Positions 35,340 through 43,505 of a stretch of 64,000 nt of DNA are shown in pieces. The stretch comes from CAZGSN01 sp964371655 (GTDB taxonomy: Bacteria > Desulfobacterota > Binatia > HRBIN30). Within the stretch, counting starts at the first letter, position 1. Each line of letters begins with the position of its first letter. Made by a program: the position numbers and the translations under genes. The notes beneath the pieces are model-generated. The model worked only from the letters and a program-made list of their open reading frames with translations, searched no databases and was not told where the DNA came from. The DNA lies in assembly GCA_964371655.1 (NCBI GenBank), contig CAYJOD010000007.1:62001-126000 (forward strand), in the 5' to 3' direction.

Positions 35340-36377
35340 ATGAAAGCGCTTCAAATGACACAGTTTCAGGCGCCGCCGGAGCTTGTCGACGTGGACATGC
35401 GCGAGCCCGGGCCGGGGGAGGTTTTGGTCAAGATCGGCGGGGCCGGGGCGTGTCACTCCGATCTGCATATCCTCGACTATCCGCCCGGCGCCCTGCCCTT
35501 CACCCTGCCGTTCACCCTGGGCCACGAGAACGCCGGCTGGGTGGAACGGATCGGCGCTGGCGTCCAAGGCGTGGCGGCGGGCGACCCCGTGGTCGTGTAC
35601 GGCGTGTGGGGCTGCGGTCAATGCGCGACCTGTCGGAGCGGCGCCGAGAACTACTGCGAGCGTAGCCCGCTGTTGGTCCCCGGTGGCGGACTTGGATTCG
35701 ACGGCGGCATGGCCACGCATATGATCGTGCCTTCGGCGCGCTTTCTGTGTCCGCTCAACGGACTCGATCCGCGCCAAGCGGCGCCGCTGACCGATGCCGG
35801 TCTGACCACCTATCACGCCATCAAACGTTCGCTGGCGGTCCTGCGCCCTGGAGCCACCGCCGTGGTCATCGGCGCCGGCGGGCTCGGGCAGATGGCCGTT
35901 CAGATTCTCAGAGCCATATCGCCGGCGCGCGTGATCGCGGTCGACGTCGCTGCCGACAAGCTGGCGAGTGCGAAGGAGCTTGGTGCAGACGAGGTGGTGA
36001 TCTGCGACGACGAGGCCGCGCTGCATGTCCGCGAGCTGACGCATGGTGCCGGCGCGGAGCTGGTGCTCGACATCGTCGGTTCCGATGCCACCCTCCAGCT
36101 CGCGCTCGCCGTGTCGCGACGCTTGGGCCATCTCACTGTGGTCGGGATCGCCGGCGGGACCCTTCCATTCAACTACCTGATGGTGCCCAACGAGCTCTCG
36201 GTCGCGTCTGTATTCTACGGCAGTATCCCCGAGCTCATCGAAGTGGTCGCGCTAGCCGCGGCCGGAAAGATTCGCGCTCAGATCGAGTTGTTTCCTCTCG
36301 ATCAGGCCGGGCTCGCTTACCAGCGCTTGCGCGACGGCAAGATCCCGGGCCGCGCCGTCGTCACACCGAACGGCTAG
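35340..36377 (+). CDS. Zinc-dependent alcohol dehydrogenase (MDR family)
   Basis: 345 residues. Catalytic-zinc ligands are Cys and His: GACHSDLHILDY and GHENAGWVE. The structural-zinc Cys cluster is present as WGCGQCATCRSGAENYC, and the Rossmann motif reads VVIGAGGLGQMAVQ. It oxidises an alcohol with NAD(P). AGGAGG at 35329-35334 is five bases before the ATG at 35340; an ATG one codon earlier is too close to that site. Divergent from the OB-fold gene; no obvious pathway partner. Confidence 0.92.
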   Translation: MKALQMTQFQAPPELVDVDMREPGPGEVLVKIGGAGACHSDLHILDYPPGALPFTLPFTLGHENAGWVERIGAGVQGVAAGDPVVVYGVWGCGQCATCRSGAENYCERSPLLVPGGGLGFDGGMATHMIVPSARFLCPLNGLDPRQAAPLTDAGLTTYHAIKRSLAVLRPGATAVVIGAGGLGQMAVQILRAISPARVIAVDVAADKLASAKELGADEVVICDDEAALHVRELTHGAGAELVLDIVGSDATLQLALAVSRRLGHLTVVGIAGGTLPFNYLMVPNELSVASVFYGSIPELIEVVALAAAGKIRAQIELFPLDQAGLAYQRLRDGKIPGRAVVTPNG

Positions 36378-36670
36378 GTAACAGCTCATCTGACACAATC
36401 GGGGCGCCGCACAAGAAACAGCGGCGCGCATAGGGCGGAAAGCACGAGCTTCGAGCTCCCTGGTCAAGGTACCGACCTCGTGTGCAGTGGGTCTTGTAGG
36501 AACTGCAGCGCGCTGGGTAAATTCTTCCAACCTCCAACTGCCGCGGGTTGTCGCGGTGTCCTACGCATGCGCACGGACCCTTGGCACGAAGTCAGCTTCT
36601 CGTGCTGCGTGGCAATGCTTGGGTTCCGAACACGCGGAGCACAGCTTGCCGCAGAAAGAAGGAGGATACG
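36378..36670. other. Gene-free stretch before the 36671 gene
   Basis: About 290 bases. No gene, terminator or member of the window's repeat families was recognised. A long frame running into the next gene from 36548 is out of context, since that gene has its own strong ribosome site. Confidence 0.4.
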
Positions 36671-37066
36671 ATGAAGATGACAGGTTACGTCCTCGGCGGG
36701 GTCTGGCTTGCCCTGATCTGGGCGCTTCCCTCGTACGGATGGTCTTCCGGAATCTCGAGCGACAGCGCGGTGACGGTGGCCGCCCTCCAAGTCAACCACG
36801 GCGTCGCCTCCGGAGTGTTGATCAATAACGCCCAAGGCACGGTACGTGACGTCAAGTTACTGGTTCGCGAGCAGTGGTACTGGAGAAACGAATTCCGTCC
36901 GGGCGCCGAGAGCCCGGGCCGGAGCGGCTACGTCACCATTGACGGGGCGATCCCGCCTGGTGGTCGTTTTCCGTTCAGCTTCGAGGTCGAGCCTAACCCC
37001 GCACGCGCCGACGGACATTTTGAGACGGAGGTCGAAGTTGTCGCCTACACGGAAATCAGCCGCTAG
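36671..37066 (+). CDS. Small exported protein, FxLYD-like beta domain
   Basis: 131 residues. A signal peptide (MKMTGYVLGGVWLALIWALP) is followed by a compact beta domain: VASGVLINNAQGTVRDVKLLV, IPPGGRFPFSFEVEPN, EVEVVAYTEISR. The pattern of a strand with NN, then a PPG turn and FSFEV, matches FxLYD-type periplasmic domains. ATG at 36671 has AAGGAGG ten bases upstream. Role unknown. Confidence 0.75.
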   Translation: MKMTGYVLGGVWLALIWALPSYGWSSGISSDSAVTVAALQVNHGVASGVLINNAQGTVRDVKLLVREQWYWRNEFRPGAESPGRSGYVTIDGAIPPGGRFPFSFEVEPNPARADGHFETEVEVVAYTEISR

Positions 37067-37117
37067 TGAGGCTTGCATCAGAAATTGAAACCCAAGCTCC
37101 GTACGGAGAAAGCGGAG

Positions 37118-37256
37118 CAACCGCAGAGACACAGAGGACGCCGAAAAGAACCCCCGAGGATCTGAGTGCAACCGGTGTGTTGACCTCTCAGCCCCATCTC
37201 TCTGTGGGCTCTGTGCCTCTCTCTGTGGACTCTGGGCCTCCGTGGTTCATTTTCTG
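37118..37256. repeat. CACAGAG-family palindrome, copy 4
   Basis: Arms ACCGCAGAGACACAGAGGAC and CTCTGTGGACTCTGGGCCTC with CTCCGTGGTT at the right edge. It lies between two exported-protein genes. Confidence 0.65.
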
Positions 37257-37325
37257 TTTTTCTTGCAAGCATCACTCGTATCCAGGCTCAGGATCGAGAC
37301 AACACAAGATGGGAGGTATCTAGAC

Positions 37326-37976
37326 ATGACTCGAAAACTTCAGGTCCTCACGGCACTCGCTCTCCTGATCACGACACACACCGCCTTCGCTCTCTACACA
37401 CCAAACCCCGCCGGGCGCTGGGAGCCAAATCGTTTCACCTTGGCCGGCGACTTTCAGTTCAACAGCGAAAAGGGCATCGATTTCCCGAACAGCGCCAGCG
37501 CCAACTTGAACGATATGGTCGGCGTGTTCGTACGTCCGGGCTACAGCATTGCCCGTAACGTCATCATCTACGGACGTCTGGGCTTTCAAGACGCGGATGG
37601 TGTCGATACCGGTTTCGCCGGTGGCTTCGGTGTGCAAGGTGCCTACGTGTTGCCTGGCGCCCCGGCGTGGGCGATCGGCGGTGCCTTCGACTACATTCAC
37701 TGGGCGGCGGATATCAGTCATACCGGCACGAATATCGATTGGAACGAGTTTCAGCTCACGCCGGCGGTGAGCTACAAAGTCAAAGAGGTTCCCGGCCTGA
37801 CGCCGTACGCCGGGCTCATGCTGGATTTCGTCGACGCACGCAATCAAAGCGAGAGCGATCCGGTGGGTTTGGCCTTCGGGACGAACTTTGATCCGAACCC
37901 ACACCTACGCCTCGACGGACAGATCCGGGTCATCTCGGAAACCGGCTTCTCGTTCAGCGTCGCCTACATTTTCTGA
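37326..37976 (+). CDS. Small outer-membrane beta-barrel protein
   Basis: 216 residues with a signal peptide ending near HTAFA. The mature chain alternates aromatic and polar residues in strands (RFTLAGDFQFN, NVIIYGRLGFQDADG, GGFGVQGAYVLPG, WAIGGAFDYIHWAAD, LTPYAGLMLDFVDA) and ends with Phe (SFSVAYIF), the usual C-terminal signal for outer-membrane insertion. Eight strands are likely, as in OmpW/OmpA-type barrels. ATG 37326 has GGGAGG upstream. Function unknown. Confidence 0.8.
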   Translation: MTRKLQVLTALALLITTHTAFALYTPNPAGRWEPNRFTLAGDFQFNSEKGIDFPNSASANLNDMVGVFVRPGYSIARNVIIYGRLGFQDADGVDTGFAGGFGVQGAYVLPGAPAWAIGGAFDYIHWAADISHTGTNIDWNEFQLTPAVSYKVKEVPGLTPYAGLMLDFVDARNQSESDPVGLAFGTNFDPNPHLRLDGQIRVISETGFSFSVAYIF

Positions 37977-38058
37977 TCAGCGGCGACTTTGCCCAAGCGA
38001 TCGATGCGCGAGTGCGGAGCTCCGATTGGAGCTCCGCCTGTAGGCTGTTGCTGGCGGC

Positions 38059-38478
38059 TTACGCGGCGGAATCCACCACGCTCCCAGATTGGTCGCCGCG
38101 TGCCACGGGAACGGGCCGGGGATTGCGCGCGGCGTGTACGCGCACGCGGCCGCGCTGTTGGCGCAGCAGGCCCTGGCGCAGGTTGGAAGAGTCAAGGCCG
38201 AGAACGTCGCAGACGTTCACGAACGAGAACGGCCACATTCTGTCATCAGACATGAACCAGGTTTCGGCTTCTCGGGCCTCACGCTGGTTGCTCTTGCCAC
38301 CCGGGGACAAGGCAGTTCTCTGAAAGCAATTGATCGCGTCCGCGAGGACGGCCGCCAGGAGGCGACGCTCGGGATCGGCGTGCCGCGCCTGGGCATCAAA
38401 CTGCTGTACGGGCAGAAAGCTCTCGGCCGCGAAGAGCGGATTGGAGCCGAGGCCTTGATCGCTACGTTCATTGTTCAT
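38059..38478 (-). CDS. Conserved hypothetical, third gene of a coupled unit
   Basis: 139 residues. The core reads ERRLLAAVLADAINCFQRTA, then DDRMWPFSFVNVCDVLGLDS and LRQGLLRQQRGRV. This helical pattern matches a deltaproteobacterial hypothetical family I recall (an SDDDWPFSFxNVCxxLGLD motif). The ATG at 38478 gives the typical MNNERSD start; the upstream extension is inside the preceding gene's strand shadow. It lies 19 bases after the Zn-ribbon gene and is likely co-transcribed with it. Confidence 0.7.
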   Translation of the reverse strand: MNNERSDQGLGSNPLFAAESFLPVQQFDAQARHADPERRLLAAVLADAINCFQRTALSPGGKSNQREAREAETWFMSDDRMWPFSFVNVCDVLGLDSSNLRQGLLRQQRGRVRVHAARNPRPVPVARGDQSGSVVDSAA

Positions 38479-38497
38479 AGTGCACCGGTAACGCGGG

Positions 38498-38857
38498 TCA
38501 TAGGTAGAAGAGGAACAGGCGGCTGAATCCGCGGTCGCGAAATACGCCGGGAGGTTCCTTCCAGAAATGCGGCTCCGAATAGGCGGGGTGCTCGCACAGG
38601 CAGCGCTCGCAGTGTGGACAGATCTTCGAGGGCTGAACACCCTGGTGCGCACACCACTCGGCGGCGAACAGGTCGAAGCAGTGCTCGCAGTAGGGACAGG
38701 GCATCAGGTGTACGATCGGCGCCAACCTCTCGGTAGGCATGGGGATGCTTAGCCCCCGGTACGCGCTGTCCAGCCTCGGGGGCGCGCTGGGCCGGGTCGA
38801 ACCGACACCGCACGCCTGCCTGCCACCACCTCCCAATTTGTCGAGCTCAGCCATCAT
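38498..38857 (-). CDS. Zinc-ribbon protein, second gene of a coupled unit
   Basis: 119 residues. A treble of Cys pairs is visible: PCPYCEHCFD, EWCAHQG, ICPHCERCLCEHP, followed by EPHFWKEPPGVFRDRGFSRLFLFYL at the C-terminus. This matches a small deltaproteobacterial zinc-ribbon family I recall. The ATG at 38857 is preceded by GAGGAGAGG and overlaps the upstream stop as ATGA. The first 45 residues are less conserved-looking. Probable nucleic-acid or protein binder; role unknown. Confidence 0.75.
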   Translation of the reverse strand: MMAELDKLGGGGRQACGVGSTRPSAPPRLDSAYRGLSIPMPTERLAPIVHLMPCPYCEHCFDLFAAEWCAHQGVQPSKICPHCERCLCEHPAYSEPHFWKEPPGVFRDRGFSRLFLFYL

Positions 38858-39252
38858 CCTCTCCTCGGTCTCCTCGCGGATTGCGTTGTTCCTACCGCAT
38901 CGCGGAGGAGTACTTTCGTGCCGCGGATGTCACGCCCAGCACAGGTCCTGCACAAGCGTTGCTGTGCGCCAGAGTAAGAGAGACCCTTCAAGCCTCGCCC
39001 ACACGTCGTACATGGAAGCGCCCTTGAGGCACGATGATCGATCCTCCAGACCTGACCGTTCACCTCGAGCGACGCACCACCAGGGGCTCCCGCGCAGTGG
39101 GCGGCGTGCTCGAACAGTACCTCCCACTCATACGGCGTTTCTACGCAAACGAAGAATGCGCCACCTCCGGACACCACCCGAGCCGCGGCACCCGCCCGTA
39201 TCGCGTACGGAACGCGCTCGCTTCCGGTTCGTTGGGAGACAAGATATTCCAC
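38854..39252 (-). CDS. Putative zinc-binding protein, first gene of a coupled unit
   Basis: 132 residues, GTG start at 39252. Two CxxC pairs are present (CTTCGRGLKG and CRTCAGRD), so a zinc ribbon is likely near residues 80-110. The N-terminus (GAFFVCVETPYEWEVLFEHAAHCAG) looks like a small beta domain. Its stop overlaps the next start (ATGA), which supports it as real. No family recognised. Confidence 0.6.
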   Translation of the reverse strand: MEYLVSQRTGSERVPYAIRAGAAARVVSGGGAFFVCVETPYEWEVLFEHAAHCAGAPGGASLEVNGQVWRIDHRASRALPCTTCGRGLKGLSYSGAQQRLCRTCAGRDIRGTKVLLRDAVGTTQSARRPRRG

Positions 39253-39871
39253 GCGATCTCTCTACTCTGGCGGCGATGCGCCCAACAATTCGGAGAGCGC
39301 TGTATTTCGCAAAGGGAGAGTCCTGTAGGCGTATGCTGGATTGCTTCCAGGTTCGTTCGACGGTTGGAACAGTGGACACGAACCTAGCCTGCCCACGCTG
39401 CGTCGCTCTTGCCGAAGCTGTCATGCCGAAGCCCGCGGCTGCTCATGACGGATGCGGTCATCCGCAAATCCTCGTTTAGGGATGGTTCCCTTCCGTGTCG
39501 CGCCATCGACGATCGGAAGGCCCTGCGCCGAATGGGCTGACAAGGGCAACAGCACGGAAGGAGAGAGTGAGGAACGAATCTCCACGCCCGACCGCATCGC
39601 TGCGGATATCGACCAGAGCCGCGACCGTGAGGGAGCAGTGATTCATGGGTGTCCTCCAGTCGACTGTTGACTGTCGCCCCCACGACGATCTTGGCCCTGT
39701 CCCGAACCCTCCCCGTTGCTGGAATCGGCAATCAGGGAGGCGAGCTGATCAGCGAGCCAACATGGTTTCGCTAGGGTAGATTTCCGACCGCCCTACAGAT
39801 TCCGCCGTATTGCTCGCGATGGCCCTGCTCCCGTACGGTGGCGGCCGATTGTCTGCTCGAGGGCCAACACC
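39253..39871. other. Gene-free stretch with repeat fragments
   Basis: About 620 bases. A partial reversed CGCTCCCT-family copy (CAGAGCCGCGACCGTGAGGG) lies at about 39613-39654, and a GTCGACTGTTGACTGTC piece at about 39659-39675. Around 39415-39455 TGCCGAAGCTGTCATGCCGA and GCTCATGACGGATGC hint at a degenerate hairpin. No gene seen. Confidence 0.5.
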
Positions 39872-42406
39872 ATGATGGCGGGGACCGACGCCGCTGGGAT
39901 TGCGACGACTCCCCACCTGCCGCCGCTCGAAGCTCCGTTGCCGGAGACGTCGACGTCGTGGTCTCTCGAAGTTTCCTCGTCCGACCTGGGGAGATGCGCC
40001 GTACTGGCAGCCGTCTACGCGATCACGGCGCTCGGCGGTTTGTGGTTGCACGCCATCAATGATGTCGCCGCGGTGGTGTGGCCGCCGAGCGGTATCGCCC
40101 TCGCCGCCCTGCTTCTCTTTGGTTGCCGCCTGTGGCCGGGCATCGCGTGTGGTGCCCTAATCGCCTGCTTGAACACTGGCGTTCCTACCCTGGCGGCTGC
40201 GGCCATTGCCGCCGGCAATACCTCCGAAGCTCTGCTGGCGGTGTACCTGTTGCGCCGATGCGGGTTTCGCCAGGGGCTCGATCGCCTACACGACGTGTTC
40301 AACCTAGTCGTTGTGGCGGCGCTGTTCAGCACACTGGTGGCCGCGAGCATTGGCGTCATCTGCGCCTGGCTGAGCGGCCACACGCCGTCGGCCGATTTTG
40401 CGGTCGCCTGGCTGTCGTGGTGGCTGGGGGATGCCGTCGGTGTCGTCGTTGTAACTCCGTTACTGCTCACATGGAGCGTGCCGCCACCTCTGCGGAAACA
40501 TGCCACGTGGTACGCCGAGCTCGGAGCTGTGCTCGGCCTGCAGCTCCTGTTTGGCGGGTTCGTCCTCGCCCGTGTCCACGGTCCGATCCTGTGGACCTTC
40601 TTCCCCTTCGTCATTTGGACCGCCCTGCGTTGCGGGCAGCACGGAACAACGGCGGCAGTTCTCGTGGCGTCGGGGATCAGCCTGTGGATCGCCGCAACCC
40701 ATTCGGGGCCATTCGCTGGAATCGAAATGCACCAGGGCCTGACGTCCTTGCAGCTCTTCCTGGGTGTCCTCAGCTTCACCGGCATCGCGCTGGCCGCCGG
40801 CGACAGCGAGCGCCAACGCGCCGAGACTCGCGCACGCGAAGGCGAACAGCGCTTTCACGCCCTCATCGATCACAGTCAGGACGCGATCATTCTCATCGAC
40901 GCGCGCGGGATCATCGTGTACGCCAGCCCGTCGAGCGTGCATGCCCATGGGGAAGGTGTGGAGGCAAATCGCTCGGTCATCGACGTGGTCCACCCCGAGG
41001 AGCGCGACAAGCTCGCCGCGATGCTGGCGGATTTTAGACAGAAGCCGGGACATGTGATGACGGCTGAATTTCGCCTGAGGCATCGCGATGGCTCGTGGCA
41101 CTGGGCGGAGGGTACCGGGACCAACCTTCTCGCCGACCCACGGGTGCGTGCCATCGTGGTCAACTACCGCGACGTGACGGCGCGTAAGAAAGGGGTCGCA
41201 GCGCTCGGCCAAGCCCGCGGCGAGCTCGACTTGCGGGTCCAGGAGCGCAATGCGCTTTTTGAAGGGGCACCGACGGGGATCGTCATCGCCGACGTCGACG
41301 GGCGCATCGTCTCGGCCAATGCTCAGATCGAAACCATGTTCGGCTACGAGCGCCAAGCCCTCATCGGACAACCGGTAGAGATGCTGCTGCCGGGTCGCTT
41401 CCGTGCTGCCCATGTCGGCTATCGCCGCGGCTACGCTGCCGATCCGGTGCGGCGCGCCATGGGCCGTGGCAGCGATCTTACCGCTGTCCGACGCGACGGG
41501 ACGGAGTTTGCCGTGGAGGTTGGTCTCAGTCCCATCCGCACTAAGGCTGGCGTGTTGATTGCCGCGCACCTCAACGACGTCACGGCCCGGCACGAGGCCG
41601 TCGCTGCCTTGCGCGCCGCCCACGACGAGCTCGAACGCCGCGTCGAGGAGCGCACGTCGCAACTGCACCAAGCCAACGAGGCTCTGCAAAGACTCTCCAG
41701 TCGCTTGTTGACGTTACAAGACGAGGAGCGCCGACGCATCGGCCGCGAGCTGCACGAGAGCACGGCGCAGACTCTCGCCTGCATTGGGATGAATCTGGGT
41801 ATCGTGCACGGCGCTGCAGAGCAGCTGCTACCTTCAGCGAGTCGGGCCCTGGCGGAGAGCACCAGGCTCGTCGACCAATGCGTCCGTGAGATCCGTACCC
41901 TGTCCTACGTCATGCATCCCCCGTTGCTCGACGACATCGGCCTGGTGCCGGCGCTGCGCTGGTACGCCGAAGGCTTCGCCAGCCACAGCGGCGTCGCGGT
42001 CGACGTGGAGGCGCCACCGGCGCTGGGTCGCTTGACACAGGAGCTCGAGACGGCATTGTTTCGTATCGTGCAAGAATTCCTGGTCAACGTGCATCGGCAC
42101 AACGGATCGGAGAGCGTCTGCATTCAGGTCGCGCGTCTGGCGGACGCCGTGACCCTCAGCATCGAAGACCGGCGAGCGAGAGCGGCGGCGGTAATGGGAC
42201 CTGCCCCAGAGCTCACCGAGGGGCTCACCGAAGCGGAGCTGCAGGCTGGAGTGGGAATCATGAGCATGCGCGAGCGGGTGCGTTTGCTTGGCGGCGAGTT
42301 CGAGATCAGCTCCAGCGACACGGGAACGGTTGTGTGTACACGCCTGCCGTTGACTGGGTCGTCCGCCACGCCGCGCGGCTCCAGCCCGGGGTCGGTCGCC
42401 GCATGA
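39872..42406 (+). CDS. MASE1-PAS-PAS sensor histidine kinase (HisKA_3)
   Basis: 844 residues. Eight-helix MASE1 sensor (about 50-320, containing AVVWPPSGIALAALLLFG), then two PAS domains (about 328-445 and 455-570), a coiled linker and a HisKA_3 dimerisation helix with phospho-acceptor His628 in RRIGRELHESTAQTLA. The HATPase domain has the N box FRIVQEFLVNVHRHNGS and a G2 box GIMSMRERVRLLGG. The usual DxGxG G1 box is replaced by SIEDRRARAAAVM, so ATP binding may be weakened or altered. The stop overlaps the regulator start (ATGA), giving a kinase-regulator operon. Confidence 0.9.
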   Translation: MMAGTDAAGIATTPHLPPLEAPLPETSTSWSLEVSSSDLGRCAVLAAVYAITALGGLWLHAINDVAAVVWPPSGIALAALLLFGCRLWPGIACGALIACLNTGVPTLAAAAIAAGNTSEALLAVYLLRRCGFRQGLDRLHDVFNLVVVAALFSTLVAASIGVICAWLSGHTPSADFAVAWLSWWLGDAVGVVVVTPLLLTWSVPPPLRKHATWYAELGAVLGLQLLFGGFVLARVHGPILWTFFPFVIWTALRCGQHGTTAAVLVASGISLWIAATHSGPFAGIEMHQGLTSLQLFLGVLSFTGIALAAGDSERQRAETRAREGEQRFHALIDHSQDAIILIDARGIIVYASPSSVHAHGEGVEANRSVIDVVHPEERDKLAAMLADFRQKPGHVMTAEFRLRHRDGSWHWAEGTGTNLLADPRVRAIVVNYRDVTARKKGVAALGQARGELDLRVQERNALFEGAPTGIVIADVDGRIVSANAQIETMFGYERQALIGQPVEMLLPGRFRAAHVGYRRGYAADPVRRAMGRGSDLTAVRRDGTEFAVEVGLSPIRTKAGVLIAAHLNDVTARHEAVAALRAAHDELERRVEERTSQLHQANEALQRLSSRLLTLQDEERRRIGRELHESTAQTLACIGMNLGIVHGAAEQLLPSASRALAESTRLVDQCVREIRTLSYVMHPPLLDDIGLVPALRWYAEGFASHSGVAVDVEAPPALGRLTQELETALFRIVQEFLVNVHRHNGSESVCIQVARLADAVTLSIEDRRARAAAVMGPAPELTEGLTEAELQAGVGIMSMRERVRLLGGEFEISSSDTGTVVCTRLPLTGSSATPRGSSPGSVAA

Positions 42407-43056
42407 CACGGGCGCGGGTATTGATCGCCGATGATCATGAGGTCGTACGGCGCGGGATTCGATCTCTCCTCGAAAACCAACCCAGCTGGGAGGTCTGCGG
42501 CGAAGCCGTCACCGGGCGGGAAGCGGTCGAGAAAACGATACAGCTGACACCGGATGTCGTCGTTCTGGATGTCGGCATGCCGGAGCTCAACGGCCTCGAA
42601 GCCGCCCGGCAGATCCTGAAAGTGCTCCCGCACACGGAGATCCTGATTCTCACGATGCATGATTCGACACAGCTCATTCACGAGGTGCTCGCCGCCGGGG
42701 CACGCGGCTACGTGCTCAAGTCCGATGCCGGGCGCGATTTAGTCGCCGCGGTCGATGCCCTGTGCCGGCACAAGCCATTCTTTGCACCCAGCATTTCCGG
42801 GGTCGTGCTGGACGGGTTCCGGAAGAACGCGAACGGGGCGAGCGCGCCCACCAGCGCCGATCCGCTGACAGCGCGCGAGCGTGAGATCCTGCAGCTCTTG
42901 GCCGAAGGCAAGAGCAACAAGGACGTCGCCACGATTCTGGGGATCAGCGTCAAGACCGCCGAGACGCATCGCACCAACGTCATGCGCAAGCTCGAGCTGC
43001 ACTCGGTGAGCGAGCTCGTGCGCTACGCGATCCGCAACAGCATCATCGAGGCCTGA
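42403..43056 (+). CDS. NarL/FixJ-type response regulator
   Basis: 217 residues. The receiver domain has the acidic pair Asp10/Asp11, phospho-acceptor Asp56 in VVVLDVGMPELNG and the conserved Lys in GYVLKSDAG. The C-terminal LuxR-type HTH is DPLTAREREILQLLAEGKSN followed by VKTAETHRTNVMRKL. ATG 42403 overlaps the histidine-kinase stop by four bases, which fixes the start (an ATG at 42334 is inside the kinase gene). The two form a two-component pair; targets unknown. Confidence 0.95.
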   Translation: MTRARVLIADDHEVVRRGIRSLLENQPSWEVCGEAVTGREAVEKTIQLTPDVVVLDVGMPELNGLEAARQILKVLPHTEILILTMHDSTQLIHEVLAAGARGYVLKSDAGRDLVAAVDALCRHKPFFAPSISGVVLDGFRKNANGASAPTSADPLTAREREILQLLAEGKSNKDVATILGISVKTAETHRTNVMRKLELHSVSELVRYAIRNSIIEA

Positions 43057-43148
43057 CCCGGTTCACCGGGTCAGGCCGGCTTTGCCCGCCAATTGAGATG
43101 GAGCACCCTTCGATACGCCGCCAAGAGAAGGCGGCTACACCGCGCGAG

Positions 43149-43328
43149 AGGGGAGTGTCGATTTTCTCCGCAACAGCCCGCCGCTCGGAGAATGGAAAAC
43201 AGGAAACCGGAAACCGAAAATGGAAAACCGGCCTTTCTGCGTGAGTATTGCCCAGTTTCCGGTGCCCGGTTTTCCATTTCCTGTTTTCCATTCGGCTTTA
43301 TCGACAGTCTCAGAGGGCGGGGGTGAGG
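43149..43328 (-). repeat. GGAAACCGG palindrome, copy 3 (inverted)
   Basis: GTGTCGATTTTCTCCGCAAC at the left, GGAAAACAGGAAACCGGAAA, then GTTTTCCATTTCCTGTTTTC and TTTATCGACAGTCTC at the right. Orientation is reversed relative to the other three copies. Left of it, CCCTTCGATACGCCGCCAAG with GGCGGCTAC is a smaller palindrome also seen near 45.25 kb. The 450-base gap holds no gene. Confidence 0.85.
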
Positions 43329-43505
43329 GATCTACTTTCCCACGCGGAGCTCCGCCACACGTCCGCCGCAGGGCTCCGGAGTGCGGGCCCATCCCCGCCG
43401 CCTCGGTTCCTCACCCTAACCCGCAAGTAATGCGGGCGAGGGAGCTGGCTTTGCAAACCTCAACCGCAGCGGTTTGCGTCGCGACGTCCACGCACCGCAG
43501 CGCAG

